Positions 42,209-50,705 of a stretch of 64,000 bases of DNA are shown in pieces (the first letter of the stretch is position 1; the number at the start of each line of letters is the position of its first letter). This DNA comes from Candidatus Cottocaccamicrobium excrementipullorum (GTDB lineage Bacteria; Bacillota; Clostridia; Lachnospirales; Lachnospiraceae): NCBI GenBank assembly GCA_018713255.1, contig DVFL01000019.1, positions 182,535 to 246,534 of the forward strand, given 5' to 3'. The position numbers and the translations under genes were made by a program. The notes beneath the pieces were generated by a model, which made no database searches, was not told where the DNA came from, and saw nothing but the letters and a program-made list of their open reading frames with translations.

Positions 42209-43131
42209 TGCATTGGCGAAAAAAAGAACCCGCTATTCCCGTGGAAGGAAAACCAAACAGAATTCCCTCGGAAGATGAAGAATTTATCGAGCAGGAAAAA
42301 TTTGAATTCTGGCACCGTTTTTGTGAAAATAAAACTGCAGTCCTGGGTATGGTAATTTTGCTTATTATTGTTGGCACAGCCATCTTTGCTCCGCTGATTT
42401 CAAATTATGATATCGTAATCACGCAAAATCTCGACATCCGCACATTAGCTCCCAACTCTGAGCATTGGTTTGGTACAGATGGGTATGGCAGAGATATTTT
42501 CGCCCGGATTATCTGGGGAGCACGTACTTCTCTGCTGATTGCTTTTGCAACAATTTTTATTGCCTGTGTGGTAGGTATGTTTCTAGGCGTGCTGTGTGGT
42601 TATTTCGGCGGAATGATTGATACTGTGGTTATGCGAATTGTCGATGTATTCATGTGCCTTCCTCCGCTGCTGTTCTCCTTATCTATTGTTTCTGCTTTAG
42701 GAAACGGAATGTGGAACTTGATCATGGCAGTAGGAATCACAATGATGCCTTATTTTACCCGGGTTGTCCGCGCCACTGTTATGAGCGTTGCCACCATGGA
42801 TTACATTGAAGCAGCCAAGTCCAATGGAGCGACTAACTTGCATATTATCTTTCGACATATCATACCTAACTGCATGGGACCGATTATTGTAGAAGCAACA
42901 ATCAGTCTTTCCTCCGTGATTATGATTGCTGCAGGACTTAGTTTTATCGGCCTTGGCGTTCAGCCACCCACTCCAGAATGGGGATCAATGCTCTCCGATG
43001 CCAGAGAATACATGCGTAAAGCTCCATGGATGGTAATGGCACCAGGGTTTGCGATTATGCTCACCTCCCTTTCCTTTAATCTGATGGGGGACGGTGTTCG
43101 GGACGCTTTAGATCCCCGGCAAAAAAAATAG
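42205..43131 (+). CDS. ABC transporter permease, DppC-type
   Basis: The 308-residue membrane protein has the DppC start with a cytoplasmic leader (about 1-40), WHRFCENKTAVLGMVILLIIVGTAIFAPLI as TM1, and LAPNSEHWFGTDGYGRDIFARIIWGARTSL as the outer loop. The EAA loop is in DYIEAAKSNGATNLHIIFRHIIPNCMGP. It overlaps the preceding gene by 4 bp and ends LDPRQKK, as usual for the family. It forms the channel with the DppB-type permease. Confidence 0.93.
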   Translation: MMHWRKKEPAIPVEGKPNRIPSEDEEFIEQEKFEFWHRFCENKTAVLGMVILLIIVGTAIFAPLISNYDIVITQNLDIRTLAPNSEHWFGTDGYGRDIFARIIWGARTSLLIAFATIFIACVVGMFLGVLCGYFGGMIDTVVMRIVDVFMCLPPLLFSLSIVSALGNGMWNLIMAVGITMMPYFTRVVRATVMSVATMDYIEAAKSNGATNLHIIFRHIIPNCMGPIIVEATISLSSVIMIAAGLSFIGLGVQPPTPEWGSMLSDAREYMRKAPWMVMAPGFAIMLTSLSFNLMGDGVRDALDPRQKK

Positions 43132-43143
43132 GAGGACTGAAAA

Positions 43144-43866
43144 ATGAAATGGACAGAACATCACCATGCATGGATTGTAAGCGAGTATTTTCGGATATTG
43201 ACAAAACAATGGGGAGACCGCGGATTGGAAACCTTTATCCAAGCCACCCGCACTTACGGAGAACAACGCGGCAAGAGAATGGCCATGCGCGCCATTAAAG
43301 ACGGGCAGCCCTTAAATCTAGAATCCTATTTTGCCTATGGAGAATACAGTTCAACGCCTGAATTTTTCCAAGTAAAGATGTGGGCAGATTCTTCCGCCGT
43401 AAACGAACAGGTAACGCAATGTCCCTGGGCAGATATATTTTCCAGGAAAAATTTAAAAGAATGCGGGGTTGTCTATTGCAGAGAAATTGACAAAGCTATC
43501 GTCCGCGGTTTCTGCCCCCGTCTTCACCTGGATACCACATCCACTCAGCATTACGGCTCTTGCTGCCGCTTCTATTTCCGCCAGGATGAAAAAATTCAGC
43601 CAGATATTCTGGAAAAAGCAGACAACCTCACTGCGGAACGTAAGGATATCAGAATGCCAATGGATTATCACTGCGCCCACGTATATCATGTGTTTTCAGC
43701 CACTGCAAAAGGTGTATTCGGCAAAGAAGGCGAAGAGGTTTCGGCTCTCGTGTTAAATCGTTTTGAACAGGAATATGGAAAGGAAGCTGCAGATTATCTT
43801 GCAAAACATGCTAATACAGCTTTTGATACCATTATTAGTTTAGAAGAATGGGAGAAAATTTTATGA
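43144..43866 (+). CDS. ATC-hydrolase-family protein (L-2-amino-thiazoline-4-carboxylate hydrolase type)
   Basis: The 240-residue protein shows the pattern of the ATC hydrolase family: HHAWIVSEYFRILTKQWGDRGLETFIQATRTYGEQRGKRMAMRA in the helical first part, QCPWADIF, then a cysteine/histidine-rich core DTTSTQHYGSCCRFYFR and YHCAHVYHVF. The founding enzyme opens the thiazoline ring of ATC to give an N-carbamoyl or S-carbamoyl cysteine intermediate. Most homologues are untested, so ring-opening is only suggested. It overlaps the flavoprotein gene by 4 bp and lies inside the importer operon, which ties it to the imported compound. Confidence 0.7.
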   Translation: MKWTEHHHAWIVSEYFRILTKQWGDRGLETFIQATRTYGEQRGKRMAMRAIKDGQPLNLESYFAYGEYSSTPEFFQVKMWADSSAVNEQVTQCPWADIFSRKNLKECGVVYCREIDKAIVRGFCPRLHLDTTSTQHYGSCCRFYFRQDEKIQPDILEKADNLTAERKDIRMPMDYHCAHVYHVFSATAKGVFGKEGEEVSALVLNRFEQEYGKEAADYLAKHANTAFDTIISLEEWEKIL

Positions 43867-45620
43867 AAATAGAAGGTACGTATGATGTTGTGGTAATCGG
43901 GAGCGGCGGCGGCGGTCTTCGGGCAGCAATCGGTGCCGCATCTTGTCATGGAAAAACCCTGGTGGTATGCCGTGGAAGCGCCAAGAGAAGCGGAGCAACT
44001 CTTTTAGCGGGCGCTAATATCAGTGCCGATATTGCCTGTGACGGAGCCACATTGGCCAAGCTTGGAATCAGCAGCAGCCTAAAAGATGATACTCCAGAAC
44101 GCTGGTTTGAAGAATTAGTAAAAGAAGGTTTTTATTTAAACAATCAAGAAATGCTCCAGATGTTTACGGAAACAGCTGGCCAGCGGGTTACGGAACTAGT
44201 ACAATGGGGATTAAAGGTTCGTGGGATGGAGGGCGACCGTGAAATTTCTGTATTTGGTTCTGACATTCTTGATACATTGTATGGAAAAGCCAGAGAATAC
44301 GGCGTGGAATTTATGCAGAATACTCTGTTTACCGATTTAATCGTCAAAAACGGACAAGCAAGCGGCGTGATCTGTGTTGATCTGATGACTGGGGAGGTAA
44401 AAGCAATACCTGCAAAGGCTGTAATTCTTTGTACCGGAGGAGCTCATAATATATTTGCTGAAAACAGCGGCTCTACTGATCTGTGCGGCGAAGGGCAAGG
44501 TGCTGCCTGGAGAGCCGGAGCTGAGCTTATTGATATGGAAATGATCTCTTTCTGCCCTACGGTTACAAAATATCCCACCATGTATAAAGGAAATATTCTT
44601 CCTTATATTTTTGTCACCACCGGATATGGTTCTCTCCTGAATAAATATGGAAAAACCTTCATCCATAAATACCTGTCACCCAAAGCAGAACAGCTGGCCT
44701 TGGAAAGCGAATGGAATAAAATGCTCTTATCCTATGCCGTCCAATCTGAAATTTTGGCAGGAAAAGGGACGAAACACGGCGGCGTTTATTTCTCTTTACC
44801 AGATCATCCTCAGGAAATTCTGGAAGAATTATATCATGATCTTCCTTCTTTGAAAAAAGGCATTTACGCTGATATTATGAAAATTTTCGAATCAGGAAAA
44901 TCTTTAGTGGTGCAGCCTGCAGCTCACTATTTTGAAGGCGGAATCCGAATCAATGCCAAGGGGCATACCAGCTTGCCCGGGCTGTTTGCAGCCGGAGAAT
45001 GCAGCGGCGGTATGTTTGGCGCAAATCGAGTATCAGCAGCAACTACGGAAATGTTAGTAGAAGGTGCACAAGCCGGAATCAGCGCCGCTATGTTTGCCTC
45101 CGGCAGATCCATGCCTCTAATTACAAGTTCTGACACGGAAAAGACGGAAAGCGAACTTCTTGCTCCATTCGGAAGAAAAAATGGAATTTCTCCCAATGAG
45201 CAGAAACAAAAACTCCACGAAATTACAGCAGAGAGCCTTCCTGTTATTCGCTGTGAAAAAAAGCTTACAGATGCCCTCGCCCAACTGGAACAACTTCAAA
45301 ACGAGGAGGAAAATATTGCTTTTCATGATGACAGTCGGGTATATAACCGGCAGTGGCGAGAATATTTGGAGCTTCGTAATATGATTCCAGTTGCAAAAGC
45401 TATTGTCAAGTCTGCTATGCTCCGAAAAGAAAGCCGCGGTGTTCACATTCGCAGCGATTACTTTAAAACCGATAATGACCATTTTCTGTGCAACATTGTC
45501 CTGCAGGGAAAGGATATGCAGGCGCAAAAAGTTCCGGCTGTGCTGACTAAAACCAAGCCAGCTTCTGGCTGTCTGGATTATCCGGAATATATTGAGCAAA
45601 TCGTAGAAATGCTGGAGTAA
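43863..45620 (+). CDS. FAD-dependent oxidoreductase, fumarate-reductase-flavoprotein-like
   Basis: The 585-residue protein has an N-terminal FAD loop (YDVVVIGSGGGGLRAAIGA) and the FrdA/SdhA/NadB/AprA superfamily layout: RSGATLLAGANISAD, ILCTGGAHNIF, GEGQGAAWRAGAELIDMEMISFCPT, HYFEGGIRIN, GLFAAGECSGGMFGANR and the helical C-terminal domain with RKESRGVHIRSDYFKTDND. It has no Tat signal or membrane anchor, so it is cytoplasmic. The first ATG of the frame is 5 codons upstream; I start at 43863, 8 bases after GGAG. With the small 2Fe-2S protein it forms a minimal two-subunit reductase or dehydrogenase. It is not a classical fumarate reductase because no membrane subunits or full FrdB follow. Confidence 0.85.
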   Translation: MKIEGTYDVVVIGSGGGGLRAAIGAASCHGKTLVVCRGSAKRSGATLLAGANISADIACDGATLAKLGISSSLKDDTPERWFEELVKEGFYLNNQEMLQMFTETAGQRVTELVQWGLKVRGMEGDREISVFGSDILDTLYGKAREYGVEFMQNTLFTDLIVKNGQASGVICVDLMTGEVKAIPAKAVILCTGGAHNIFAENSGSTDLCGEGQGAAWRAGAELIDMEMISFCPTVTKYPTMYKGNILPYIFVTTGYGSLLNKYGKTFIHKYLSPKAEQLALESEWNKMLLSYAVQSEILAGKGTKHGGVYFSLPDHPQEILEELYHDLPSLKKGIYADIMKIFESGKSLVVQPAAHYFEGGIRINAKGHTSLPGLFAAGECSGGMFGANRVSAATTEMLVEGAQAGISAAMFASGRSMPLITSSDTEKTESELLAPFGRKNGISPNEQKQKLHEITAESLPVIRCEKKLTDALAQLEQLQNEEENIAFHDDSRVYNRQWREYLELRNMIPVAKAIVKSAMLRKESRGVHIRSDYFKTDNDHFLCNIVLQGKDMQAQKVPAVLTKTKPASGCLDYPEYIEQIVEMLE

Positions 45621-45633
45621 GGAGGTTTGGCAG

Positions 45634-45942
45634 ATGAAAGAATATCACGTAATTGTGAAACGCCAGAATGAGAACGGCGAGCAGTGGGAACAACCTTATG
45701 TGGCAGTATTTGAAGATGATGAAGTTGTATCTGTAATGAATGTACTGAACTATATTTATGAACATCTGGATAACTCACTGGCATATTTTAACCACGCAGC
45801 CTGCAAACAGGCTGCATGTGGAAAATGCACCGTCAAGGTAAACGGAAAAATCCGGTTAAGCTGCAAAGAACCGGCTGCAGATCAGATGCTGTTGGAAGCA
45901 GCCAATAACAACATTTTGCGGGACCTTATCTGCAGAGAATAA
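45634..45942 (+). CDS. Short 2Fe-2S protein, FrdB N-terminal-like
   Basis: The 102-residue protein looks like only the first domain of a fumarate reductase iron-sulfur subunit. Its beginning MKEYHVIVKRQNENGEQWEQPY matches the FrdB opening, and CKQAACGKC followed after 11 residues by a fourth cysteine is the plant-type 2Fe-2S loop. The [4Fe-4S] and [3Fe-4S] domain normally following is absent, and the reading frame is closed by a stop well before the ABC ATPase gene, so it is not cut off by a frameshift. It starts 13 bp after the flavoprotein gene with AAGGAGG before it and likely feeds electrons to that flavin. Confidence 0.82.
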   Translation: MKEYHVIVKRQNENGEQWEQPYVAVFEDDEVVSVMNVLNYIYEHLDNSLAYFNHAACKQAACGKCTVKVNGKIRLSCKEPAADQMLLEAANNNILRDLICRE

Positions 45943-45959
45943 AAAAGGGGGTGTCTGCG

Positions 45960-46967
45960 ATGAACAAAGAACAATCAAAAGAAGCTCTCCTGGAGGTTCG
46001 TGATCTGCATACCCATTTTTTTACTAAAGCCGGCGTTGTAAAAGCTGTAGACGGTGTCGATATTACTATTCCTGCAGGCAAGACCGTGGGATTGGTTGGT
46101 GAATCCGGATGCGGCAAAAGCATGACCGCTATGTCAATTATGGGATTGATCGCAAACCCAGGAAAAATTGTTCAAGGTGAGATTCTTTTTCACGGAAAAA
46201 ATCTTTTAGAACTTAACCGTAAAGAATACCGTAAGCTATGCGGCAATCGGTTATCTATTATTTTCCAAGAGCCAATGACTTCTTTAAATCCTGTTGAAAC
46301 AGTGGGAAAACAAGTATCAGAAGCCATGTTCATTCATGAACACATCAGCAAAGAACAGGCAAAAGAACGAGTCCTGAAACTCTTCACCGAAGTAGGAATT
46401 CCTGATCCCCAGCGCCGCTACTATAATTATCCTCATCAACTGTCAGGAGGACTGCGCCAGAGAATCATGATTGCTATGGCCATGGCATGCAAGCCTGATC
46501 TTTTAATTGCTGATGAACCTACCACTGCTCTCGATGTAACAATAGAAGCTCAAATTATCCACTTAATGAAAAAGCTGCAGAGAGAGAATGGCACATCTAT
46601 CTTAATGATCACGCATAATCTGGGCGTTGTCGCAGAGATATGCGACTATGTTTACGTTATGTATGCAGGGCAGGTGGTGGAATGTGCCGATGTGTATGAG
46701 CTGTTCAAGCATCCTATGCATCCTTACACAAAGGGATTGCTGCAGTCCTTGCCCAAGATGCAGTCTGGACAAGGACGCCTTTATAATATTAAAGGAATGG
46801 TCCCAGACCTGTTAAAGCTGCCTGATGGATGCCGCTTTGCTCCCAGATGCGATTATGCTTGCTCTAAATGCCATGAAAGCATCCCCGCACTGACAGACCT
46901 GGGAAATGGTCACCTGATACGCTGCTGCATGAATAATCATCAGGTGACGGAAGGAGGAAAACTATGA
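45960..46967 (+). CDS. Peptide-type ABC transporter ATPase, DppD/OppD-type
   Basis: The 335-residue protein has Walker [11 protein letters not shown], the signature LSGGLRQR, Walker B LLIADEPT, and the switch histidine ITHNLG. A C-terminal OppD/DppD extension with [14 protein letters not shown] holds the four-cysteine Fe-S-like motif usual in this subfamily. I chose ATG 45960, 8 bases after AAGGGGG. It powers the importer together with the ATPase encoded next, which it overlaps by 4 bp. Confidence 0.93.
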   Translation: MNKEQSKEALLEVRDLHTHFFTKAGVVKAVDGVDITIPAGKTVGLVGESGCGKSMTAMSIMGLIANPGKIVQGEILFHGKNLLELNRKEYRKLCGNRLSIIFQEPMTSLNPVETVGKQVSEAMFIHEHISKEQAKERVLKLFTEVGIPDPQRRYYNYPHQLSGGLRQRIMIAMAMACKPDLLIADEPTTALDVTIEAQIIHLMKKLQRENGTSILMITHNLGVVAEICDYVYVMYAGQVVECADVYELFKHPMHPYTKGLLQSLPKMQSGQGRLYNIKGMVPDLLKLPDGCRFAPRCDYACSKCHESIPALTDLGNGHLIRCCMNNHQVTEGGKL

Positions 46968-47932
46968 GCGGTCAGGAAATTCTATTGCAGGCAGAGCACT
47001 TAAAGAAAAGCTTTCAAGTTAACGGCGGAATCGTCAGCGCTGTAGACGATGTCAATCTGGAGATCTACCGCGGTGAAACTCTGGCACTGGTAGGCGAATC
47101 TGGATGCGGCAAATCCACACTGGGAAGAGTCCTGATCCGGCTGATTGAACCTACCTCCGGCAAAACGACTTTTAAAGGAATTGATTTAAGCCAGTGCAGC
47201 AAAAAACAGCTGAGAGATCTCTATAAAAGTGTACAGATTATCTTTCAGGATCCTTTTTCCTGCCTTGATCCACGGATGAAGGTAGGAGAAATCATTGGTG
47301 AACCCATGCAGATCCATCATATGTACAAAAACAAAAGAGAACTGCAAATGCAGGTGCAAAAGCTGATGAAAGATGTAGGCGTTCGTCCAGAATATTTTAA
47401 CCGATATCCTCATCAATTTTCCGGCGGCCAGCGGCAGCGTATCGGTATTGCCAGAGCATTGTCTGTAAATCCAGAACTGGTCATCTGCGATGAGCCCGTT
47501 TCCGCTCTCGATGTATCAATCCAAGCACAGATCCTGAATCTCCTTAAAGATCTGCAGAAAGAAAGAAATCTGACTTATTTGTTTATTTCTCATGATCTGT
47601 CCGTTGTGCGTTATATTTCTGATCGTGTCTGTGTTATGTTCCTGGGACGGCTTTGTGAGATAGGGCCTTCAGAAGAAGTGTACCAGCATCCGCTTCATCC
47701 TTATACCCAATGTCTTCTCGATTCTGTGCCAATCCCTGATCCTGAGCAAAGAAGAGAGGATAAGGAACCGCTGACAGGAGAAATCCCAAGCCCCATTAAT
47801 CCGCCCAGCGGCTGCCGCTTCCATACCAGATGCCCCTATGCAACAGAAGAATGCATCAACATCTGTCCGGAATATCAAGACATGGGAGGCGGACGCTTCT
47901 GTGCCTGTCACCATCCCTTGAAAACGGTATAA
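46964..47932 (+). CDS. Peptide-type ABC transporter ATPase, DppF/OppF-type
   Basis: The 322-residue protein has Walker [11 protein letters not shown], the signature FSGGQRQR, Walker B LVICDEPVSALD and the switch FISHDLSVV, with the C-terminal CRFHTRCPYATEEC extension. It pairs with the preceding ATPase. It is the last gene of the cluster and is followed by a clear terminator. Having both ATPases after the enzymes and the permeases before them shows that the enzymes were inserted into, or evolved within, an importer operon. Confidence 0.94.
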   Translation: MSGQEILLQAEHLKKSFQVNGGIVSAVDDVNLEIYRGETLALVGESGCGKSTLGRVLIRLIEPTSGKTTFKGIDLSQCSKKQLRDLYKSVQIIFQDPFSCLDPRMKVGEIIGEPMQIHHMYKNKRELQMQVQKLMKDVGVRPEYFNRYPHQFSGGQRQRIGIARALSVNPELVICDEPVSALDVSIQAQILNLLKDLQKERNLTYLFISHDLSVVRYISDRVCVMFLGRLCEIGPSEEVYQHPLHPYTQCLLDSVPIPDPEQRREDKEPLTGEIPSPINPPSGCRFHTRCPYATEECINICPEYQDMGGGRFCACHHPLKTV

Positions 47933-47950
47933 AGCACAAGCCAGTCCTGT

Positions 47951-48004
47951 AAAAAACGGAAAGCCATCTCAGTTTTTACTCCTGAAATGGCTTTCCGCTT
48001 TTCT
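47951..48004 (+). terminator. Terminator of the importer/reductase cluster
   Basis: CGGAAAGCCAT (47957-47967) pairs with ATGGCTTTCCG (47987-47997), preceded by A6 and followed by CTTTTCTT. Confidence 0.75.
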
Positions 48005-48023
48005 TAATCTTATCCTATTCTTC

Positions 48024-48272
48024 TCACTGCATTCCTGCAAACTGATTTTTCACTTTTAATACTTTTGCCTGATCTGCTGTATCCTGACTGTACCAGCCTC
48101 TGGCGGACATCTTTTGATAAATTTCTTTCTGGATGCAAAGGCTGCTGTTTAAGGCATGGTCAAATACCTGATGCACATTCGCCGTAGGGGATTCAATGGT
48201 CCCATGAAGGTACAGATCGCACACTCCCTTTGTGGTCAGAAGCAGGCTTTCCATAATGTCTTTGTCTTCCAC
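48024..48272 (-). CDS. CotF-like spore coat protein
   Basis: The 82-residue protein has the CotF-type short helical domain: MEDKDIMESLLLTTKGVCDLYLHGTIES and VHQVFDHALNSSLCIQKEIYQKMSARGWY. These proteins sit in the spore coat of Bacilli and Clostridia. It starts 11 bp after the small coat-associated gene upstream (48284-48457), and both appear to be one unit, probably under sporulation control, although no sigma-E or sigma-K promoter was identified. Confidence 0.82.
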   Translation of the reverse strand: MEDKDIMESLLLTTKGVCDLYLHGTIESPTANVHQVFDHALNSSLCIQKEIYQKMSARGWYSQDTADQAKVLKVKNQFAGMQ

Positions 48273-48283
48273 AATGCTCCTCC

Positions 48284-48457
48284 TTACACAAGATGATACA
48301 AATTGCTGAAGGTCTGATCGTGCTGCTTTGCCAGCTCCCTGGCATAAGCCTGCAGCTCCGGATCCTTAAGATTCTGGGCCGCCTGATCACACTGAGACTT
48401 TAAAAACTTTTCGTGGCCTAAAGCATCCTCAATATAGGACAGCTCTTTTGGACTCAT
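48284..48457 (-). CDS. Small spore-coat-associated helical protein
   Basis: The 57-residue protein begins MSPKELSYIEDALGHEKFLKSQ and is all helical (LKDPELQAYARELAKQHDQTFSNLYHLV). It resembles the small helical partner genes found before CotF-like genes in Lachnospiraceae. I start it at 48457, 8 bases after AGGAGG; two upstream in-frame starts overlap that site. The function is unproven beyond its place beside the CotF-like gene. Confidence 0.65.
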   Translation of the reverse strand: MSPKELSYIEDALGHEKFLKSQCDQAAQNLKDPELQAYARELAKQHDQTFSNLYHLV

Positions 48458-48540
48458 CGTCATCACCTCCTGGAGTTTAGTCCTGCTTTAGTATAGACCG
48501 TTTTGCAGGACTTTATCCTCTGCGGCCGTCCTTTCTCTTG

Positions 48541-49179
48541 TTATTTTTCCTGTTCTTTCTGCATCCGGCAGATATCCTCCCAGGCTTCTTCATCAAACTG
48601 TCTGTTTTTATAATAATATTTCCGGTCCTCCTCCGTAATTTGGCGAAGCACCCGGCATGGATTTCCCGCCGCCAGAGACCAGCTGGGAATATCTTTCGTC
48701 ACTACGCTTCCTGCGCCGATTACCACGTTATTGCCAATATGAACGCCTGGAAGGATTACCGTATTTCCTCCGATCCATACATTATCTCCAATCGTCACTT
48801 CAATGCCGTACTCATACAAAGAATTTCGGGAATCGGGATGAAGGGGATGACCGGCAGTGTAGATCGTCACGTTGGGGGCCATCTGACAGTTATCGCCGAT
48901 TTTCACCTTGGCCACATCAAGAATGGTGCAGTTGTAATTGGCAAAGAAGTTTTTTCCCACCTCAATGTGAGATCCATAATCGCAGTAAAAAGGCGGATTT
49001 ACAAAGGCGTTCTCTGATTTTCCGAAAAGTTCCTGAATGATCTGACCAATGGCCTCAAAATCTCCCCGATCTACCGTATTTAGCCGCTGCAAAATTCTTC
49101 TGCAAACTTTCTGTTCCTCCATAACGGACGCATCAGAAATATAAGGCAGTCCTGCATCTCTTCTTGTTCGGTTATCCAT
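48541..49179 (-). CDS. Sugar O-acetyltransferase (maltose/galactoside acetyltransferase type)
   Basis: The 212-residue protein has an N-terminal helical part and a left-handed beta-helix of hexapeptide repeats (HIEVGKNFFANYNCTILDVAKVKIGDNCQMAPNV in pieces), with the catalytic histidine in TAGHPLHP and the closing NVVIGAGSVVTKDIP. It transfers acetyl from acetyl-CoA to a sugar hydroxyl in the cytoplasm. The physiological acceptor is not known; maltose, glucose and galactosides are typical. It lies 34 bp downstream of the MATE gene. Confidence 0.9.
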   Translation of the reverse strand: MDNRTRRDAGLPYISDASVMEEQKVCRRILQRLNTVDRGDFEAIGQIIQELFGKSENAFVNPPFYCDYGSHIEVGKNFFANYNCTILDVAKVKIGDNCQMAPNVTIYTAGHPLHPDSRNSLYEYGIEVTIGDNVWIGGNTVILPGVHIGNNVVIGAGSVVTKDIPSWSLAAGNPCRVLRQITEEDRKYYYKNRQFDEEAWEDICRMQKEQEK

Positions 49180-49212
49180 AATCTTTTTTCCTCCTGCTGT
49201 TCATTTATTTTC

Positions 49213-50559
49213 TTACGCCGCCGTCAAGTTTTTTACCCACCGGTACTTTTTATACCACCAGTAAACTGCCGGAAGCTTCACAAACTCATCCAGATTCAAC
49301 AAAAAATACACCACAGGAACGGGAAGATGAAACAAAAATGCCGCTCCGAATCCTATGGGCACAATAATCAGCCACATTGCTGCAAAATCACAAACCGGTC
49401 CAAAACGGGTATCTCCGCCTGCGCAAAAGATCCCCGCCACCACGGTGGAATTGATGGCTTTTCCCACCAAATAATAAGAGCAGATAAACAGCATAATCTG
49501 CAAGTACTGTCTGGCCTGAAGGCTTAAATTTCCTGCAAAGGCAAAAATCAGCGGACTTGCTCCCAGCAGAATAAGACCGGAAATAACTCCTGCCCCCAAA
49601 GAGATCCTGCACAGCCGGCTGCCGTACTCCTTTGCCAGCTCAAGATTTCCTTTCCCCAGTTCATTTCCCACTATAATTCCGCTCCCTGTGCCGATTCCCA
49701 GACAAAGGCAGGAAATCAGATTCTTGGCGATGTTGGCAATGGAATTTGCTGCCACCGCGTCACTTCCCATATGCCCCAGAATCACAGAAAACATGGTAAA
49801 TCCGCAGCCCCACACCAGTTCATTGATCATTACGGGTCCAGTATACCGGTAAAAATCCCGGCGGATCGGCAAGTCTCCGGAAAGTAAATAAGATTTCCGA
49901 ATTTTCACCACATTTGGCTTCCGGTTTTCCATGATCACGCAGAAGAGTTCTGCTCCTCGTGATATGGTCGTAGCTGCCGCTGCTCCCCCAATTTCCATTT
50001 TGGGGAACCCCAGCAAACCATAAATCAGAAGGGCATTAAGAAAAATATTCAAGATCACTGCCACTGACCCATAAAGAGTACTGCTGAATGCTCGCCCGCT
50101 GTTTTTCATGATGCACAAATAAACTTGCGAAATCCCGGTAAATAAATAGGACCAGCTTACCGTTCTCAAATAAACTCCGCCCAGACCAATGAGCTGATCA
50201 TCATTAGTAAAAATTCTCATTAGTCCTTCTGGGATACATAATGCCCCCAGAAAGAACGCTGCCGAAACACCAATAGAAAGCCTGAGGGCCGCTGCCAGCA
50301 CCTGCTCTACCGCCTCTGTATCTTTCTTTCCCCAATACTGTGCTGCCAGCACTGTCACGCCAATGGTAATGGCAGCATAAAACAGATTCAAAATAAACTG
50401 TACCTGCGAGGCCAGCGATACTGCAGACAAGGAGCTTTGATTCAAAAATCCCAGCATTAATGCATCAGACGCACTGACCAGCGCCGTCATCAGATTCTGT
50501 ACTGCAATGGGAAACACCAGGGCCCACAGCTTCCGATAAAACGTTTTCTTTCCCTCCAC
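49213..50559 (-). CDS. MATE-family efflux transporter (second copy)
   Basis: The protein has about 12 membrane segments and the MATE signatures FYRKLWALVFPIAVQNLMTALVSASDALMLGF and LAAQYWGKKDTEAVEQVLAAAL at the start of the first half, and NELVWGCGFTMFSVILGHMGSDAV in the second. I chose the GTG at 50559 because GGAGG lies 8 bases upstream; longer starts at ATG 50574 or GTG 50601 have weak or no sites. It differs clearly from the copy at 19467-20837. The divergent AraC gene may regulate it. Confidence 0.87.
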   Translation of the reverse strand: MEGKKTFYRKLWALVFPIAVQNLMTALVSASDALMLGFLNQSSLSAVSLASQVQFILNLFYAAITIGVTVLAAQYWGKKDTEAVEQVLAAALRLSIGVSAAFFLGALCIPEGLMRIFTNDDQLIGLGGVYLRTVSWSYLFTGISQVYLCIMKNSGRAFSSTLYGSVAVILNIFLNALLIYGLLGFPKMEIGGAAAATTISRGAELFCVIMENRKPNVVKIRKSYLLSGDLPIRRDFYRYTGPVMINELVWGCGFTMFSVILGHMGSDAVAANSIANIAKNLISCLCLGIGTGSGIIVGNELGKGNLELAKEYGSRLCRISLGAGVISGLILLGASPLIFAFAGNLSLQARQYLQIMLFICSYYLVGKAINSTVVAGIFCAGGDTRFGPVCDFAAMWLIIVPIGFGAAFLFHLPVPVVYFLLNLDEFVKLPAVYWWYKKYRWVKNLTAA

Positions 50560-50705
50560 AACCCCTTCCTCCATCTTTTTCTTGCTCTCTTCATCTAACA
50601 CCGTGTATAATCATATCATCCAAATTTTCCGGATTCTATGACAATATTCCAGAAATAATAGTAAAATCGTATTTTTATAAAGATTTTCAAACAGGAGGAA
50701 AACAG

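Noticed and set aside
44600..45620. Frameshifted FrdB that lost its second half before the ABC ATPase gene
   Set aside because: The short 2Fe-2S gene ends in a normal stop 18 bp before the next start, and no FrdB C-terminal cysteine motifs appear in any frame nearby.
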